Source: Marinibacterium sp050389775
GTDB lineage: Bacteria; Pseudomonadota; Alphaproteobacteria; Rhodobacterales; Rhodobacteraceae
Length of the DNA: 64,000 bases
Assembly (NCBI RefSeq): GCF_050389775.1
Contig: NZ_CP177144.1
Coordinates: forward strand, 4,092,001-4,156,000
Direction of reading: 5' to 3'
Shown here: positions 60,358 to 64,000 of the stretch, in pieces
Position numbering within the stretch: position 1 is the first letter of the stretch
Layout: each line of letters opens with the position of its first letter
The notes under the pieces: generated by a model
The model's database searches: none
The model's input: the letters and a program-made list of their open reading frames with translations, nothing else
Told to the model about the DNA's origin: nothing
Position numbers and translations under genes: made by a program

Positions 60358-60555
60358 TCAGTCGGGATCGGGGTGGAAGATCTGTTCGATCGGGCGGCCG
60401 AACAGGCCGGCGATACGAAAGGCCAGCGGCAGGCTGGGATCATAGCGGCCGCGTTCCAGGGCGTTGACGGTCTGGCGCGAGACATCCAGCCGCCGGGCCA
60501 GTTCGGATTGCGACCAGCCCCGGTCCTGGCGCAGATCGGCGATATCGTTTCTCAT
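60358..60555 (-). CDS. Small XRE/Cro-type helix-turn-helix regulator
   Basis: A 65-residue protein that is almost entirely one HTH domain: DLRQDRGWSQSELARRLDVSRQTVNALERGRYDPSLPLAFRIAGLFGRPIEQIF. Such 60-70-residue proteins are encoded directly after a small membrane protein, as here (ATGA overlap at 60552-60555). It is likely the repressor of its own operon through the TGTAAAG palindromes upstream. The target physiology is unknown. Confidence 0.88.
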   Translation of the reverse strand: MRNDIADLRQDRGWSQSELARRLDVSRQTVNALERGRYDPSLPLAFRIAGLFGRPIEQIFHPDPD

Positions 60556-60923
60556 CTATGGCGCAGGTGGCCCAGCACCAGGCCCAGCCCCCAGAGCCCG
60601 GCCATCAGCGGCCAGACGGCAAACATCGACAGGCGGGGATAGCCGATGTTTTCGAGGAACCCGTAGGAAAAGGTCAGCAGGGCGGTGCCGGCAAAGGCCA
60701 TGGCCAGCGCGTCGAACTGCAGCTTGCGCTGGAATTCGTCGATATCGGTCAGGGTGCGGATGATGACCAGGCACATGGCCGCGGCCGGGATCATCGGGGC
60801 CAGTGTCAGGACCAGCTGGCCGGCGGTCGAGGACACTCCGCCGGAGAGCAGGCGCAGCGACACGACCAGTACGGCGACATAGGCGGCCAGGCTGAGCAGC
60901 AATTGGAACAGACGACGGGGCAT
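60552..60923 (-). CDS. Small integral membrane protein paired with XRE regulator
   Basis: A 123-residue protein with about four transmembrane helices: LFQLLLSLAAYVAVLVVSLRLL, LVLTLAPMIPAAAMCLVII, ALAMAFAGTALLTFSYGFLE and a last one near AVWPLMAGLWGLGLVLG. The loop TLTDIDEFQRKLQFDALAMAF is a recognisable feature of uncharacterised membrane partners of small XRE regulators. The ATG at 60923 has GAGGTGA upstream; the in-frame extension covers the operator and is rejected. Function unknown; perhaps a sensor titrating the regulator. Confidence 0.75.
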   Translation of the reverse strand: MPRRLFQLLLSLAAYVAVLVVSLRLLSGGVSSTAGQLVLTLAPMIPAAAMCLVIIRTLTDIDEFQRKLQFDALAMAFAGTALLTFSYGFLENIGYPRLSMFAVWPLMAGLWGLGLVLGHLRHR

Positions 60924-60943
60924 GGGGTCACCTCGGGACGGGT

Positions 60944-61001
60944 ATTGTAAAGCTTGCTTTACAATAGGCGTGACCGCGACAGCTGTAAAGGTCGCTTTAC
61001 A
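60944..61001. promoter_or_regulatory. Two TGTAAAG-N4-CTTTACA operators upstream of the membrane protein/XRE operon
   Basis: Site 1 (60944-60965) is ATTGTAAAG-CTTG-CTTTACAAT, 9-bp perfect arms. Site 2 (60984-61001) is TGTAAAG-GTCG-CTTTACA, 7-bp perfect arms. Centres are 38 bases apart. Site 1 begins 21 bases before the minus-strand start codon of the membrane protein. They are the natural autoregulatory targets of the XRE protein. Confidence 0.7.
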
Positions 61002-61586
61002 AAAGGTAGGCCGCAAGGGAGACGCCATGGCGGATGCAGAGGGCGAGCGCAGCAGGGAGGATACCAAGGGCAGGCACTGGGCAAAGCGGTCCGGGCAAAC
61101 TGCATTGGGTCAACACAGGGACAGAGGAAAACCCACCGGGCAACTTGCCCCTGCCCCGCCGGGGCGAAGCGGGCGCCTCAAGACCGCTCAGACACATCAG
61201 CCCCGGCACCGGATGACGCCCGTCGCCCGGCACACCCTGCCCCTGTCGCCAAAACGTACCGCCCTGTCGCCGCCTCTGCTCCCCTGCCTCGGGCCTGGGC
61301 ACCCGCCACAAGCGCCCGAAATCACCACATCTTCCTCGCCCTTGGCGCGCCATGTCCGCCTCGGTTGCGCACCATGACTGCCCTTACCCCAGCCGTAAAA
61401 ACTCACCGCAAGCCCCCGCCTCGCGCAGGCCATTTCACATGCCAGATCGCGTCCGGCCTGGACGAGCCGGCCACAGCTTTAACGCGAACACCGATCACGG
61501 AACCGCACGAATCCGGTTTACAAAAGCCATAAAGTAATACTTAATACCTCGCGCCAACACGGCATGTTCAAAGGGAGGAGAACCAG
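61002..61586 (+). other. Gap of about 585 bases before the sugar ABC operon
   Basis: Frames are open on both strands (GC artefact) but none shows protein-like composition. The last ~80 bases are unusually AT-rich: TTTACA (61517-61522), and TAATAC twice (61535-61540 and 61542-61547) just before ytfQ, likely the promoter region, with imperfect spacing. Nothing else identified. Confidence 0.4.
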
Positions 61587-62540
61587 ATGAACATCAAGGC
61601 CACGCTCATGGCGAGCGCCGTTGCCCTGTCGCCCATCGTCGCCCATGCCGCCGATCTCACCATCGGCTTTTCGCAGATCGGATCGGAATCCGGCTGGCGC
61701 GCGGCCGAGACGACGGTCACCCGGCAGGAAGCCGAGAAACGCGGGATCGAGCTGAAATTCGCGGATGCCCAGCAGAAACAGGAAAACCAGATCAAGGCGA
61801 TCCGGTCCTTCATCGCCCAGGGCGTTGACGCCATCCTGATCGCCCCCGTCGTGGCCACCGGCTGGGACGAGGTTCTGGAAGAAGCCCAGGATGCCGATAT
61901 TCCGGTCATCCTGCTGGACCGCACCGTCGATGCCTCGGACGATCTGTACCTGACGGCCGTGACCTCGGACCTGGTGCACGAAGGCAAGGTGGCCGGCGAA
62001 TGGCTGGTCTCCGAGATGGGCGACAGCGATTGCCGCATCGTCGAGCTTCAGGGCACCACCGGCTCGTCGCCGGCCATCGACCGCAAGACCGGTTTCGAAC
62101 AGGGCATCGACGGCCACGCCAACCTGGAAATCGTGCGCAGCCAGACCGGCGATTTCACCCGCAGCCAGGGCAAGGTCGTGATGGAAAGCTTCCTCAAGGC
62201 CGAGGGCGGCGAGAACATCTGCGCGCTTTATGCCCATAACGACGACATGGCCGTCGGCGCGATCCAGGCCATCAAGGAAGCCGGGCTGAAACCGGGCGAA
62301 GACATCAAGATCGTCGCCATCGACGCCGTGCCCGACGCCCACCTGGCCATTGCCCAGGGCGAGATGAACGCCACGATCGAGCTGACGCCCAACATGGCCG
62401 GCCCGGCGCTGGACGCGCTCGAAGCCTACCTGGCCGATGGCACCGTGCCGCCGAAATGGATCCAGACGGAATCCAAGCTCTTCACCGCCTCGGACGACAA
62501 CCAGTCGATCTACGAGATGAAGAAGGATCTCGGCTACTGA
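61587..62540 (+). CDS. ytfQ: Sugar ABC transporter substrate-binding protein (YtfQ-like)
   Basis: A 317-residue periplasmic-binding-protein-I family protein. Signal peptide: residues 1-~21 (MASAVALSPIVAHA). Mature sequence is very close in pattern to E. coli YtfQ (318 residues): GFSQIGSESGWRAAET, QQKQENQIKAIRSF, IAPVVATGWDEVL, LLDRTVD, SQTGDFTRSQGK, AHNDDMAVGAIQAI. YtfQ binds galactofuranose; this one probably binds that or a related pentose/hexose. Strong ribosome site AAGGGAGGAG. A GC stem-loop follows, before the ATPase gene. Confidence 0.92.
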   Translation: MNIKATLMASAVALSPIVAHAADLTIGFSQIGSESGWRAAETTVTRQEAEKRGIELKFADAQQKQENQIKAIRSFIAQGVDAILIAPVVATGWDEVLEEAQDADIPVILLDRTVDASDDLYLTAVTSDLVHEGKVAGEWLVSEMGDSDCRIVELQGTTGSSPAIDRKTGFEQGIDGHANLEIVRSQTGDFTRSQGKVVMESFLKAEGGENICALYAHNDDMAVGAIQAIKEAGLKPGEDIKIVAIDAVPDAHLAIAQGEMNATIELTPNMAGPALDALEAYLADGTVPPKWIQTESKLFTASDDNQSIYEMKKDLGY

Positions 62541-62548
62541 GCCGGGCC

Positions 62549-62570
62549 GCGCGGGGGCCCGCCCCCGCGC
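62549..62570 (+). promoter_or_regulatory. GC stem-loop between ytfQ and ytfR
   Basis: GCGCGGGGGC-CC-GCCCCCGCGC, a perfect 10-bp stem with a 2-base loop, starts 9 bases after the ytfQ stop. As at 2199, the hairpin follows the solute-binding gene of an ABC operon and probably stabilises the ytfQ message and dampens read-through. Confidence 0.55.
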
Positions 62571-62618
62571 ATTCCCCCATTGCCACGGCCCCCGGGCCGG
62601 CGGCCACGAGGCGGACCG

Positions 62619-64000
62619 ATGACAGACGATCAAACAGTGATGCTGCACGCCAGCGGCGTGTCCAAGTTCTTTCCCGGCGCGGTGGCGCTCGACGATGTCG
62701 AGCTCAAGCTCTACCCCGGTGAAGTCCATGCCCTTCTGGGCGAAAACGGCGCGGGCAAGTCGACGCTGATCAAGTGCCTCACGGGGGTCTACCGGCGCGA
62801 CGGCGGCACGATCGTGCTGGATGGCGAAGCGATCGACCCCCATTCGACCCAGGACAGCCAGAAACTGGGCATCGGGACGGTCTACCAAGAGGTCAACCTG
62901 CTGCCCAACCTGACCGTGGCCGAGAACCTCTTCCTGGGCCGCCAGCCGATGCGCATGGGCCTGCTGGCCCGCCGCCGCATGGTGGCCGAGGCCCGGCGGG
63001 TGCTGGGCGATTACGGGCTGGACATCGACCCCGGCGAGCCGCTGACGGCCTATTCGGTGGCCGTCCAGCAGGTCGTGGCCATTGCCCGGGCGGTCGAGAT
63101 GTCGGGCAAGGTGCTGATCCTCGACGAACCCACCGCCTCGCTCGACCGCGACGAGGTGCAGCTGCTGTTCTCGGTCATCCGCCGGCTGAAGGACCGCGGT
63201 CTGGCCGTGGTGTTCATCACCCATTTCCTCGACCAGGTCTTCGACATTTCGGACCGGGCGACCGTGCTGCGCAACGGCCGGGTCGTCGGAACGCGCACGC
63301 TGGAAGGCGTCAGCCAGAAGGACATCGTGACGCTGATGCTGGGCCGCCAGCTGGAAGCCCGGGTGCATGACCGGGCGCCGTCGCGGGTGGGCGAATTGCT
63401 GATCGAGATCGACGGGCTGGCGAAATCGGGCATGCTGGACCCGGCCAGCATGCAGATCCACAAGGGCGAGGTCGTCGGCCTGGCCGGGCTGCTGGGATCG
63501 GGGCGGACCGAGACGGCCAACCTGATCTTCGGTGCGGTGCCAGCCGACCAGGGCCGCATCCTGCGCGACGGCCGCGAGATCCGCGTGACCAACCCGCGCG
63601 AGGCCGTGGCCCAGGGTTTCGCGCTGTGCCCCGAGGACCGCAAGACCGACGGCATCGTCGGCGACCTGTCGGTGCGCGACAACATCATCCTGGCGCTGCA
63701 GGCGCGGCAAGGCTGGTCGCGGCCGATCCCCCGGGCCAAGGTCAACGAGATCGCCGAGCATTACGTCAAGGCGCTGGATATCCGGCTGGCCAGCCTCGAC
63801 ATGCCGATCCGCCTGCTGTCGGGCGGCAACCAGCAAAAGGCCCTTCTGGCCCGCTGGCTGGCCACCTCGCCCGATTTCCTGATCCTCGACGAACCGACCC
63901 GGGGCATCGACGTGGGTGCCCATGCCGAGATCATCGCGCTGATCGAATCGCTGCGCGAACAGGGCATGGCCCTGCTGGTCGCCTCGTCCGAGCTGGAAGA
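62619..64000 (+). CDS. ytfR: Sugar ABC transporter ATP-binding protein (YtfR-like), cut by window end
   Basis: 460 codons are visible of about 500. Two tandem ATPase domains, as in sugar importers. Domain 1: Walker A GENGAGKST, degenerate signature YSVAVQQ, Walker B LILDEPTASLD, H-loop FITHFLDQ. Domain 2: altered P-loop GLLGSGRTE (normal for this class), signature LSGGNQQK, Walker B LILDEPTRGID. The ATG at 62619 is preceded by GAGGCGGAC. It follows ytfQ directly, and the permease genes (ytfT, yjfF-type) presumably lie beyond the window. Confidence 0.92.
   Translation, partial: MTDDQTVMLHASGVSKFFPGAVALDDVELKLYPGEVHALLGENGAGKSTLIKCLTGVYRRDGGTIVLDGEAIDPHSTQDSQKLGIGTVYQEVNLLPNLTVAENLFLGRQPMRMGLLARRRMVAEARRVLGDYGLDIDPGEPLTAYSVAVQQVVAIARAVEMSGKVLILDEPTASLDRDEVQLLFSVIRRLKDRGLAVVFITHFLDQVFDISDRATVLRNGRVVGTRTLEGVSQKDIVTLMLGRQLEARVHDRAPSRVGELLIEIDGLAKSGMLDPASMQIHKGEVVGLAGLLGSGRTETANLIFGAVPADQGRILRDGREIRVTNPREAVAQGFALCPEDRKTDGIVGDLSVRDNIILALQARQGWSRPIPRAKVNEIAEHYVKALDIRLASLDMPIRLLSGGNQQKALLARWLATSPDFLILDEPTRGIDVGAHAEIIALIESLREQGMALLVASSELE

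Noticed and set aside
60954..61532. A plus-strand frame of 192 codons upstream of ytfQ
   Set aside because: Composition is Pro/Ala/Thr/Arg-rich and unlike a protein domain; it overlaps the operator region and has no convincing ribosome site.

Overview
The window is high-GC (roughly two thirds G+C), densely packed bacterial DNA that looks chromosomal. Very short or ATGA-type overlapping gene junctions, the DUF952-pyrD-arsC order, the MerR-MerR-acyl-CoA dehydrogenase cluster and the recurring pyrimidine-rich 3' element all suggest an alphaproteobacterium of the Rhodobacterales (Rhodobacteraceae/Paracoccaceae sense). I found no rRNA, tRNA, CRISPR, transposase or phage genes.

Layout. (1) 1-108: start of a metallophosphoesterase. 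(2) 428-9483: a nucleoside/guanine-deaminase-like gene, then one tight plus-strand operon with a polyamine-type ABC importer (binding protein, two permeases, ATPase) followed by four hydrolases joined by ATGA overlaps: a TrzN/guanine-deaminase-like amidohydrolase, a creatininase, a cytosine/creatinine-deaminase-like amidohydrolase and an arginase-fold ureohydrolase. This looks like an uptake-and-dismantle pathway for a cyclic guanidino or N-heterocyclic compound, creatinine being the best candidate. Converging on it (9678-11341, minus) are an SDR and a PuuE-type deacetylase. (3) 11567-34814: two MoxR/DUF58/vWA/TPR/BatD loci pointing outward around pdxK, a Crp/Fnr regulator and a transglutaminase-DUF2126 / circularly permuted ATP-grasp-alpha-E / transglutaminase trio. 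(4) 34945-42131: SRAP protein, cytochrome P450, periplasmic 5'-nucleotidase, a TetR/DUF2798 divergon with a palindromic operator, then DUF952, pyrD and an ArsC-like gene. (5) 42438-57599: MATE exporter and two hotdog thioesterases, divergent from a beta-oxidation cluster (two MerR regulators, acyl-CoA dehydrogenase, small protein, GST, thiolase, cupin, bifunctional FadB/J, polytopic membrane protein), then a sulfotransferase, an acyl-CoA ligase and a membrane protein resembling an inactivated M48 peptidase. (6) 57971-64000: SPOR-domain protein, upp, a membrane-protein/XRE pair with two matching operators, and the start of a YtfQ/YtfR-type sugar ABC operon cut by the window end.

Three themes cut across the genes. 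Several unrelated degenerate tandem repeats (periods 12, 36, 42, 51 and about 103 bp) sit in gaps and protein linkers. A pyrimidine-rich element ending in an AT-rich TATCCGGCCG-like box recurs at 3' ends, twice as facing inverted pairs. Several regulators have clear inverted-repeat operators next to them: the TGACGTG cluster at the MerR genes, TGTAAAG-N4-CTTTACA at the XRE pair and GAACG-TAT-CGTTC at the TetR gene.

The most interesting hypotheses are the creatinine/guanidino catabolic operon, in which a ureohydrolase may replace creatinase, and the paired MoxR-vWA loci around the transglutaminase/ATP-grasp/alpha-E cluster.
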